Positions 38,133 to 46,129 of a DNA stretch of 57,556 bases are shown in pieces. The stretch comes from Bacteroidales bacterium UBA3810 (GTDB lineage Bacteria; Bacteroidota; Bacteroidia; Bacteroidales; Paludibacteraceae). The stretch is from the NCBI GenBank assembly GCA_002368645.1, contig DFEE01000024.1:1-57556 (forward strand), given 5' to 3'. Each line of letters opens with the position of its first letter. The stretch's first letter is position 1. Position numbers and translations under genes: made by a program. The notes beneath the pieces are model-generated. The model was given only the letters and a program-made list of their open reading frames with translations. It had not been told where the DNA came from and did no database searches.

Positions 38133-40037
38133 TTAGTGGCATCTTGTGCCTAAAATGGTATAGTTTTTCCCTTCCCGCTTTATAAAGAGTTGCCCGTCTT
38201 GTATATATTTGTGCGCGCGAGGTTGACTCGCACCGGATAGTGTTTCTAATGCAGTGGCATTTTGGTTAGGGTTTAGGATATTCTCGATTCCCCCGCTGGT
38301 ATAGATATGATATCCCTTGGCTGGGAGGTGGATAGTCGCCGGTGAGGCGAGATAGCATGTCGGCGCTGCAAAACCTGAAGATATTGTTTCGCTGTCCAAT
38401 ACACGGTAGTAATCGCCTGAGGCGAGTCCCGTTATCGTCACATCTATAGCTCTGTCACTCAGGGAAAGTACAACGACAACCGAATTGCCGTTCTTACTCT
38501 TCTCAAAAGCAATGACGGAGGCGTTATTGGTCGTCAAAAGCCGTGTTGATGCTCTATGAGTAGCATCGCCGTCTGCCAAAGCGGGTAGGGTATGCTTTAA
38601 AGCGACTAAAGCGCGAAATGTGTTTTGCGTAACGATATTTGGACTTACCGATGAGATAGCGGTGTTCCGATTGAAATAATTGAGGATATTGCGGTAGCCT
38701 ATCTCTTGTCCGTTATAGATTAGCGGCATACCGAAGAAAGTAAAGTACATGACGGTTAGCGGCAGGACATTTGTTCCGCACTGGGTCATGTAGTTCGACG
38801 AAAAGTTATTACCTATATCGTCATGGTTGGTGATATAGGACATACGGCTCATTGAGCCATAGGAGTTATTAAGTACCGAGAGTAAACTCTGTGCGGCATT
38901 ACGCGCATTGGCTGCCGAGGTACCGGTTCCGACTGACTTAAGCCCGTCAGCATACCCCCAAGCAAAGTCAAAGTCAAAACCTGCCTGAAATAGTCTCCCC
39001 CGTTGCGCCGCCTCAGTGAAATCCGCTTCGCCGAGCATCTCAACGCGCTTGTTGTGGTTGTTGTTCTGCAGGGCAGGAATGGCGGTCTGCCAATAGGAAA
39101 CAGGGATTGCGTTAGACGAGACATAGTCGCATCTAAAACCGTCGATATCCGCCTCATTGACCCAATAGAGCATAGCATTGGTCATCTCCGAACAAAGGGC
39201 GGAGGAGTTGTAATTAAGCTGATACACATCACCATACCCATTAGGATGGACGATAGCACCGTTCTCCCATACATAGTATTCGGGATGGGAACTGACCCAT
39301 ACATGGTCAAGTCCCGTGTGGTTAGGCACCCAGTCTAACCATACAGACATACCCCGTTGGTGAGCTGCTTGGACAAAGGACTGCAAATCTGCCATTGAGC
39401 CGTGAGCAGGATTGACTGCGCGAAAATCCCGAGCGGCATATGGGCTGCCGAGTGAACCAATCTTGCCCTCTACACTACGAGGATAAATCGGCATTAACCA
39501 GATAATGTCAATGCCTAATTTATCCAAGTAATCTAACCGTGCTTCTGCGGCAGCAAGCGTACCTGCCGAGGTAAAATCGTAGAGATTAAGCTCGTAGATA
39601 ACGCGGTTATTGGCAGAGATAGGTGTCGTATAATCAACCCTGAGCGTTCCGGCTGTCATGGAGGAGGGGAGAGGAGCCTCCACCTCCACCATGCCGCTTG
39701 TTGTAGCGCGGAAATAGTAATCGCGCACCTCACTGACATCAAAATCTGCAAGTTGCGTACTACTATTGCCGTTGTTATTGGCAATAAGATGATAGTTCAC
39801 CTCACTGCCTGGTTGTGCGTTGTAACTATATACTTTGTAGTACACACCGCTGATGATGGTCGCTTGAGGATTGACTTGACCGGGCCAACCGCCGTATAAC
39901 TCAGCGTCTCCCCATACATAGAGGGCAAACTGATCTCCCCAGCCTGTTTGATCATCAATATAGAAGTGGTATGTCTCAGCATGTGCTCCGCACATACTGC
40001 ATACAACACATAGTAAAATGCACAACCGTTTAATCAT
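38133..40037 (-). CDS. Secreted GH13 alpha-amylase with N-terminal starch-binding module and C-terminal sorting-like tail
   Basis: A 634-residue protein. Signal peptide (MIKRLCILLCVVCSMCGAHA), then a starch-binding module (about 20-110; ALYVWGDAELYGGWPG), then the GH13 barrel: DWVPNHTG (region I), GFRCDYVSS (nucleophile Asp about 302), MLGEADF (acid/base Glu about 336), TNHDD (third Asp about 405). The last 25 residues (DGQLFIKREGKNYTILG) match the sorting-like tails elsewhere in the window. It probably is exported through the outer membrane to cut starch outside. In place of B. thetaiotaomicron's periplasmic SusA there is this secreted enzyme; that reading is inference. Confidence 0.9.
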   Translation of the reverse strand: MIKRLCILLCVVCSMCGAHAETYHFYIDDQTGWGDQFALYVWGDAELYGGWPGQVNPQATIISGVYYKVYSYNAQPGSEVNYHLIANNNGNSSTQLADFDVSEVRDYYFRATTSGMVEVEAPLPSSMTAGTLRVDYTTPISANNRVIYELNLYDFTSAGTLAAAEARLDYLDKLGIDIIWLMPIYPRSVEGKIGSLGSPYAARDFRAVNPAHGSMADLQSFVQAAHQRGMSVWLDWVPNHTGLDHVWVSSHPEYYVWENGAIVHPNGYGDVYQLNYNSSALCSEMTNAMLYWVNEADIDGFRCDYVSSNAIPVSYWQTAIPALQNNNHNKRVEMLGEADFTEAAQRGRLFQAGFDFDFAWGYADGLKSVGTGTSAANARNAAQSLLSVLNNSYGSMSRMSYITNHDDIGNNFSSNYMTQCGTNVLPLTVMYFTFFGMPLIYNGQEIGYRNILNYFNRNTAISSVSPNIVTQNTFRALVALKHTLPALADGDATHRASTRLLTTNNASVIAFEKSKNGNSVVVVLSLSDRAIDVTITGLASGDYYRVLDSETISSGFAAPTCYLASPATIHLPAKGYHIYTSGGIENILNPNQNATALETLSGASQPRAHKYIQDGQLFIKREGKNYTILGTRCH

Positions 40038-40063
40038 AATTCGTAATTGCTAATTCGTAATTA
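40037..40063. repeat. AT-rich repeat (TAATTCGTAATT)
   Basis: Two copies of TAATTCGTAATT between the amylase and the next sus gene. A related copy (AATTCGTAATTTGTAATTCG) lies at 7760-7785 near the toxin island. Confidence 0.6.
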
Positions 40064-41260
40064 TTTCATCTGCACGCCAAGAGCGTTATAAACCTTACCG
40101 TCACGGATGAGAACGATTTGACCCTCCATAATGCGTTTAACAGCTTTCTTGCTATCATCGGCAATGACTGATTCAATAGCAGAAGCCTCACTGGGACATG
40201 TTGCGCTATTAATGGCATAATGTCCTTCTCCGTTCTTATCGGTGCCAACCTCATAGCAACCTTCTTCTGTAGCTTGGGCTGCTTGTGTCTGTTCTGAACC
40301 GTCGCCGTTATTGACGATGAACCAAGCATCGGATTTAACGGTGAAACCATACCAGCCATCACCGAGGTCTTGCATAGCTACACCGGGCCATGCGGTAAAC
40401 TGAGCCATAAAGGTAGCATCTGCACTGCCCCATGCCCAAATGTTCATGGTGCTCCAAGTGTCTAATTTGCGTACTTTGATATCCACATCATTAACGGGTT
40501 GCGGCTCCGGAATAACACCTTCTTGGGGATCTGGTACATCGGCGCAATTGGTAGAAACTGTTACATCTTGTCTGTCGGCAACACCCTCAAGACATACAGC
40601 AGCGGTAATGTAATAGTCATTTGCTTGTTCGCCACTGCCTCCGTTATTGAGAATGAGATTAGCCTCTGCCAGTACGGCTAAACCATACCAGCCGTTACCG
40701 AGGTCTTGTAACTGTGCACCGGGCCATGCACCTAAAAGATTGACATCTTGTTTTCCATCAGCCCACTCATAGGCATAGATAACGTCCCATGTCTCGGGTT
40801 TCAGTACCTTAACAATCACTTTGTCGCCTTCCTCTGGCTGCGGCACAATAGTTTCTTCGCCGTACTGAGACCACTCACCAATGCAGGGATTTTCTGCATC
40901 ACCGCCTTCCCATGCAGTGACGGTAAAGAGGTTTTTGTCGGCGGGAATATCTGTGTACGCACGATTCCAGGCATCGTTCCAGATAACGGACATATCACCT
41001 TCAGGATTCTTGCGCACGAAGATAGCATGGGCTGCGTCATCGCGGATTTCGGCAGAATAAATGTTTGCGGCATCAGTAACTGCCTCAAAAGTGTAGTCGG
41101 CTGCGTCTTCATCACCGGTGTTCCATACATGAACCATGAAGACAGGGTCATCAGCTGCCCAAAGAGTAGCATCTAAATAAATTGTACGCGTGGATTGGGC
41201 ATTCATGTTAATGGCCAAAAGACCAAATAACAGCATTAACGAAAAGTAAAGCTTTTTCAT
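40061..41260 (-). CDS. Secreted starch-binding protein with repeated carbohydrate-binding modules
   Basis: A 399-residue protein with a signal peptide (MKKLYFSLMLLFGLLAINMNA). An N-terminal domain contains DEDAADYTFEAVTDAANIYS. Two CBM-like repeats follow at about 155-240 and 260-345, each with an aromatic-rich core (VLAEANLILNNGGSGEQAND and TVKSDAWFIVNNGDGSEQTQ) and the WPG motif (GAWPGAQLQDLGNGWYG, TAWPGVAMQDLGDGWYG). The C-terminal tail (EGQIVLIRDGKVYNALG) is a sorting-like tail. It would hold starch near the secreted amylase and has no enzymatic domain. It lacks a lipobox, unlike SusE/SusF. Confidence 0.82.
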   Translation of the reverse strand: MKKLYFSLMLLFGLLAINMNAQSTRTIYLDATLWAADDPVFMVHVWNTGDEDAADYTFEAVTDAANIYSAEIRDDAAHAIFVRKNPEGDMSVIWNDAWNRAYTDIPADKNLFTVTAWEGGDAENPCIGEWSQYGEETIVPQPEEGDKVIVKVLKPETWDVIYAYEWADGKQDVNLLGAWPGAQLQDLGNGWYGLAVLAEANLILNNGGSGEQANDYYITAAVCLEGVADRQDVTVSTNCADVPDPQEGVIPEPQPVNDVDIKVRKLDTWSTMNIWAWGSADATFMAQFTAWPGVAMQDLGDGWYGFTVKSDAWFIVNNGDGSEQTQAAQATEEGCYEVGTDKNGEGHYAINSATCPSEASAIESVIADDSKKAVKRIMEGQIVLIRDGKVYNALGVQMK

Positions 41261-41291
41261 AATACATAAATTTAAATGTTAATATTGTTTA

Positions 41292-42827
41292 TTAATCCAT
41301 CATAAAGACGGCATATCCTTTTCCTTCCATATCAATAGTGACCGTTCCGGGGTATTGACCGCGAAGCACGGCGGGAGCTTTGGTCGGACCATTAGCAATC
41401 GTGCGACTGTCCAATAGCAGGGTGGCATTGCCTTCCGGGCACTTGAAGATGGTAACAGTCTGTGCGCGGGAGAAATTGAGCACCACCAATGCTTTCTGAC
41501 CGTTTTTCTCCTTTGTGTAGGCAATCGTTGTGTTCTGCTCTGCCGCTGAGGTCTGCAAGAACGTGGTAACCGGTCTTTCGGCAGCCGTACCGCCGTGGAA
41601 ACACGGATAACTGTGCCGTAATGCTACCAAGGTGCGGATGGTATGCTCAATCTTCGCATTGCGATTCGTCCAATCAATCGGCGTGCGGTTGAAGTTATCC
41701 GGCAAAGTGGGGTAACCTATTTCCTGCCCGTTAAAGAGCAGAGGCATACCGTAGAACGTGAACTCCAACACCGTCAGCGGGGCTAAGTTGTCTCCTAAAG
41801 CGAGAATGTAGTGGGGAGTCTTGACTTTGCCGTTATCCAACTCGCCATCATCATGATTGGTTAGATATACCATTCGGTCCATCTGAGCATAATGCTGGTT
41901 ATCAACCAATGTGCGGCAGGCGGTCAGCAGCGTAGCTACATTGCGGGAGGTGCCGAAGCCTTTGACATTGTCATTAAATGCCCATGCGTAGTCATAGTCG
42001 AAACCTCCATCTGCTGCACCGGCATTAAAGAGGTGGTTATTCTCATCTGTATCGAAATCCGCCTCACCCATAAGCGCAATATCGGGCTTGAGTTGACGTA
42101 ACTTACCGATACATTGATCCCAGAAATCGTTCCCGATAACGGGCGATGACACAAAATCGACACGGTAGCCGTCTATACCTGTATTGCTAACCCAATAGCA
42201 CATAGCCTCAATCATGGCATTGACCATATCGGGGTTTTTGAAATTGAGTTGGCAGACGTCGTTATAGCGGTTAGAGTTATTGGGATAGCGTACCGTCTTG
42301 GGCTTGCCGTTCTCAAGCACATAATACTCCGGGTGCTCGTTGACCCACACATTATCCGGCGCAGTATGATTAGGCACCCAGTCCATCCAAACCTCCATGC
42401 CTAAAGCATGCGCTGCATCGACAAAGTGTTTCATATCCGCTGTCGTCCCGTGGTCGGGATTGACGGATACATAATCGCGAATGGAGTAGGGACTGCCTAA
42501 TGAGCCTATCTTACTGATACCCATAGACGCATCGCCCTCGCCGCGGGGCTGAATCGGCATAAGCCAAACAATATCGACACCGAGCGTATGAAGGCGATTT
42601 AGCTCACTTTCGGCTGCGGTAAAGGTACCGGCTGACGTAAAGTTATAGAGGTTGAGCTCATAGATGACACGGTCGCCTTTGCCCGATGCGGCGGTGTTAT
42701 CGACATCATATGTCGTGGCATTGCCAATCTCACTCGGTTGGGGCAACTCATTGGGCTGGCAGGCAGCAAAAAAAACTACCATAACCACAACGAAAAAATA
42801 CTTCGTTTGACGAATAACATTTTTCAT
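41292..42827 (-). CDS. susG: Surface lipoprotein alpha-amylase (SusG-like GH13)
   Basis: A 511-residue protein from the ATG at 42827 (MKNVIRQTKYFFVVVMVVFF, lipobox FFAAC). The catalytic barrel has DWVPNHTA, GYRVDFVSS (nucleophile Asp about 222), LMGEADF (Glu about 254) and TNHDDGE (Asp about 325). It resembles SusG, the cell-surface lipoprotein that starts starch hydrolysis. It has no internal CBM, so it differs from B. thetaiotaomicron SusG, which carries CBM58. Closely related to the amylase at 38133; one probably arose by duplication. Confidence 0.88.
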   Translation of the reverse strand: MKNVIRQTKYFFVVVMVVFFAACQPNELPQPSEIGNATTYDVDNTAASGKGDRVIYELNLYNFTSAGTFTAAESELNRLHTLGVDIVWLMPIQPRGEGDASMGISKIGSLGSPYSIRDYVSVNPDHGTTADMKHFVDAAHALGMEVWMDWVPNHTAPDNVWVNEHPEYYVLENGKPKTVRYPNNSNRYNDVCQLNFKNPDMVNAMIEAMCYWVSNTGIDGYRVDFVSSPVIGNDFWDQCIGKLRQLKPDIALMGEADFDTDENNHLFNAGAADGGFDYDYAWAFNDNVKGFGTSRNVATLLTACRTLVDNQHYAQMDRMVYLTNHDDGELDNGKVKTPHYILALGDNLAPLTVLEFTFYGMPLLFNGQEIGYPTLPDNFNRTPIDWTNRNAKIEHTIRTLVALRHSYPCFHGGTAAERPVTTFLQTSAAEQNTTIAYTKEKNGQKALVVLNFSRAQTVTIFKCPEGNATLLLDSRTIANGPTKAPAVLRGQYPGTVTIDMEGKGYAVFMMD

Positions 42828-42828
42828 A

Positions 42829-44190
42829 CTATTCACAGTCTGTTTTTTGGTAAGTACCATTATTCTCTATTTGGAAACAAGCATCATCTTTAATTCCTTG
42901 AATTGTTGAGGTTTGGTTACCGATAGGTGCGGAGTTGAACACGAAAGATGCCCCTCGAGGCAACTCAAAACGGTAGTTGCCGTCACCTTCACTCTCCATC
43001 AACGAACCCGGCCAGTCATTGGTAAAACCGGAGGAGTAGATGTAGAGGTTTTCCCACGCATCAGGTTTGTTGGCACGGATAACCATATTGCCTTCCGGCA
43101 GGTCAGGCTTGATAATCTCACCTTCGGGATCAATAATCTTTGGACCTCCGTCCACAACGACCTGTATATAGTAACTCTTATCCAACTTCAGAGCTATGCT
43201 TTCGGGCTTAGTTTTCTCATTATTGCCATCATTGAAGATGAGGTTGACGTTTTTGCCGTTGGCAGTCACCGGAAACTCATATACGAGATAATTGTTACCT
43301 GCTACTTCAACCGTAGAACGGAGAGGCTTGGAGCCTGGCCAACCGCCCATATATTCTCCGTCTCCCCATACATAGAGGCTCATCCCCAACCAACCGGTGT
43401 GATTGAGTACATACAACTTATAGCCGGCGGCTACACCTTTCTCCTTGCAAGCATCATCGCTTAGGTCGAAATAGATATCACGGGTTATCTCGAAATTGCT
43501 TATAGCATCCTTTTGGTTGCCATCGGTTTGATTATCATTGAGGATGAGATTATAGGTCTTGCCGGTATTCTCACTCTGTAGGTCGAAATAGATATACTCA
43601 ATCCCGTCGATGGTCTCTGTCCCCGTAGCAGTAATGCCCGGCCATGAACCTAAAATCTCAGGACCGTCATTGCTCCATGCGTAGAGAGCCATATCTTTCC
43701 AGGTGCTGTTGTTCTCTACATATACGACGTAACCGTTATGGTCGTTGTAGAACATCTCCCAGTGGACGAGTGAGATATCTAATCGTCCGCCGGCTTCGGC
43801 ATTCTCATAGTGATGTACTGTGTCGGTGCGGGACGACATCTCTAAACCCGATAACTTGCTGCGGAACTGATAACCGTCTGCAAGACTCTTGCCGCCCACA
43901 AAAGTGGCGGGGTCTAAGTAAATACCATACTTATAGTCCATGTATTCCGCAGCGGTTAACTCCAATAACTTACCGCCTGAAAAAGGACCGGTGATGTACA
44001 GAATATCTTTGCCCGTTGCGGTCTCGTTAGGGGCAATGACCTCAATAAGGATATAACCGGCTTTCTCTGCAAACTGATGTTCCTCAATAGGGAAAACAAT
44101 CTCTTGGCGCTGGCAGCTGACGAAGGTGCAAAGGGACAATGCGCATAACATAGCACCCGCGATGGATAATTTATGCAAAATTGATTTCAT
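42829..44190 (-). CDS. Starch-binding lipoprotein with three CBM-like modules (SusE/SusF-like)
   Basis: A 453-residue protein from the ATG at 44190 (MKSILHKLSIAGAMLCALSL, lipobox FVSC). An N-terminal SusE-type domain (about 25-130) precedes three tandem modules: ALYAWSNDGPEILGSWPG, SLYVWGDGEYMGGWPG and LYIYSSGFTNDWPG. This is the SusE/SusF plan, with one protein in place of two. It would bind starch at the outer membrane near SusCD. An earlier ATG at 44265 would read through a tandem repeat and is rejected. Confidence 0.85.
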   Translation of the reverse strand: MKSILHKLSIAGAMLCALSLCTFVSCQRQEIVFPIEEHQFAEKAGYILIEVIAPNETATGKDILYITGPFSGGKLLELTAAEYMDYKYGIYLDPATFVGGKSLADGYQFRSKLSGLEMSSRTDTVHHYENAEAGGRLDISLVHWEMFYNDHNGYVVYVENNSTWKDMALYAWSNDGPEILGSWPGITATGTETIDGIEYIYFDLQSENTGKTYNLILNDNQTDGNQKDAISNFEITRDIYFDLSDDACKEKGVAAGYKLYVLNHTGWLGMSLYVWGDGEYMGGWPGSKPLRSTVEVAGNNYLVYEFPVTANGKNVNLIFNDGNNEKTKPESIALKLDKSYYIQVVVDGGPKIIDPEGEIIKPDLPEGNMVIRANKPDAWENLYIYSSGFTNDWPGSLMESEGDGNYRFELPRGASFVFNSAPIGNQTSTIQGIKDDACFQIENNGTYQKTDCE

Positions 44191-44225
44191 ATCGTTTTTC
44201 TTTTTTCTTTCATTATGATGGCGAC

Positions 44226-44277
44226 TTGGTCTCCTGGTATCCCGGTCTCCCGGTATCCTGGTCACCTGGTTTCCTGG
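44226..44277. repeat. Tandem CCTGGTATCC-type repeat upstream of the SusE/F-like gene
   Basis: Several units of 10-11 bases (TCTCCTGGTATCCCGG, CACCTGGTTTCCTGG). The same ACCTGGTATCCTGG occurs at 150-163, inside the end of the partial first gene. Confidence 0.7.
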
Positions 44278-44295
44278 AAATAAAACACCATCAAC

Positions 44296-46098
44296 TTAAT
44301 AATTCGGGTTTTGTTTTAGCCCGGGGTTAACGGTCAGAGCCGTGGACGGGAGCGGGAACCATTCATACTTACTTTCGCGCTTGGCAGGTAATTGTACACC
44401 ATTCTCCATGGCGCGTCCGAAGAACCACCACTGACCTTGTGTAAACTTATCAAAACGCCTTAAATCGGTACGACGGCGTCTGCCTTCCGAGATATATTCT
44501 TTGCCCCACTCCGAGAGCATCCAATCCATATCGAAAGCTGTGAAACCGGGACCGGGAATAGATAGTGCCGATTGGTCGGTGAAATAACGTTTGCGAACTT
44601 CATCTACATAGTTCTTGGCGACGCCGGAATTGCCTTTACGCATCTCGCACTCGGCTACCATGTAGTAGACTTCAGCCATGCGGAACTCCACTTCGTCAAT
44701 GTTTTGGAAATCTTGACCCATTTGCTCCGGCATAATCGGATAACGCACGAGACGTACACCCGAATTAGTCTCACCCCAGCGAGGTGACATCACATCTTCC
44801 AAGTTGCGACCGCGGTTAAGGAAAGTACCCACTTGATCTACATAGACCAGCGGCTCGCCGTCACGCTCAGCGTCTGCTTTAATCGTAGCGCCTTTGCCGA
44901 AATTAGCGCGCATCTCACCGATTAGGAACATGCCCTCATAACTCCCGTCTTCTTTAACAACATAGTTCTGCTTGCGGATGTCGCGGTCGTCAAATCGCTC
45001 ATATACAGCACCTAACTTATCGCCATAATAGGTCAAGAAGGAGCGAGGATTGCTTGTGCCGCCATTAGGACGCTTGTTGCCCGAGTTGTCCCAAGATGGA
45101 GTCAATATAACGCAGTTCCAACCCGATTGGTCATAACTGGCGCCGAAGTACTCTTGGTAGTTGTAGGGCAAGAATGGCATGTCCCTCATCCAACCCGTGT
45201 TGAGGTGCCCCACTTCTTCCGGCATGGCGAATACCACTTCGGGGCAACTCGTGTTGGTCAGAGAATAAATATCGCGATAATCTTGTGCCAGACTATAGGT
45301 GCCATAAGTTCCTCCGATAATCTCCTTGCACAATATCTCACATTCTTCAAAATGTTCTTCGCCGATGAATATATTGGCATTGAGTAACATACGAGCCTTC
45401 AATATGCGGTTAACACCTTGGTTCATGCGGTTACGCGTAGCGTTGTCACCCGTCTCAATGGGCAGATTAGGGTAACTTTCGTCTAACTCTTGACAGATGA
45501 AATTATAGATTACGCGGCAGCCGTCTTCAAAACCATTGGCTGCTGAAGCCGAAGGAGGAAGAGGGGTATCGGCGGAAGACGCACCCGTGTTCAAGGGCAA
45601 TGCACCGCCCCATATCTCGTATATATTATAGTACGCCCAAGCGCGTAACGTGCGGATTTCGGAGACGTATGCCTGTAATTTTTCATCCGTCATACCTAAA
45701 TCAGTAGCGTTGAGTTTACTGATATCAACCAGCAGTTGATTGCACATACCGATGGTCATCCAAGCGTTCTCCCAAGCTTGACGGATAATGGTTGCTTCCG
45801 GCGTCCAGCTCTGTGTGGAAATAACGAACTTATCGCCTTCGTCGTAACCCCAACCGCCGCCGTTCCAACTACGCCAGGCTACTTGGTCGGCACTGAATTC
45901 CTGCAGGTAGAAGAAATACTCGTGATAACTATGTGCCGCCTTGTCATATATGGCTGCTATGGAACTCTGGATGCTCCGCTCGTTTTGGTAGAAATCTGCG
46001 GCATTGATGCGATCATACATCTTCTCCTCCAAATTAAAGCAACCGGTCATAAATATCGGCAATAGTAAGATAATTGCTATTCTAAATATGGTTTTCAT
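44296..46098 (-). CDS. susD: SusD/RagB family outer-membrane lipoprotein
   Basis: A 600-residue lipoprotein with lipobox FMTGC near residue 20. It has the TPR-like helical core with CNQLLVDISKLNATDLG, EIRTLRAWAYYNIYEIWGGA, and the C-terminal EVEFRMAEVYYMVAECEMRKG and LSEWGKEYISEGRRRRTDLR. It forms the lid of the SusC channel and delivers malto-oligosaccharides. The operon follows the standard susC-susD order. Confidence 0.95.
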   Translation of the reverse strand: MKTIFRIAIILLLPIFMTGCFNLEEKMYDRINAADFYQNERSIQSSIAAIYDKAAHSYHEYFFYLQEFSADQVAWRSWNGGGWGYDEGDKFVISTQSWTPEATIIRQAWENAWMTIGMCNQLLVDISKLNATDLGMTDEKLQAYVSEIRTLRAWAYYNIYEIWGGALPLNTGASSADTPLPPSASAANGFEDGCRVIYNFICQELDESYPNLPIETGDNATRNRMNQGVNRILKARMLLNANIFIGEEHFEECEILCKEIIGGTYGTYSLAQDYRDIYSLTNTSCPEVVFAMPEEVGHLNTGWMRDMPFLPYNYQEYFGASYDQSGWNCVILTPSWDNSGNKRPNGGTSNPRSFLTYYGDKLGAVYERFDDRDIRKQNYVVKEDGSYEGMFLIGEMRANFGKGATIKADAERDGEPLVYVDQVGTFLNRGRNLEDVMSPRWGETNSGVRLVRYPIMPEQMGQDFQNIDEVEFRMAEVYYMVAECEMRKGNSGVAKNYVDEVRKRYFTDQSALSIPGPGFTAFDMDWMLSEWGKEYISEGRRRRTDLRRFDKFTQGQWWFFGRAMENGVQLPAKRESKYEWFPLPSTALTVNPGLKQNPNY

Positions 46099-46129
46099 AA
46101 CTTTATACCTTTACCGTTTATGTTTAACA

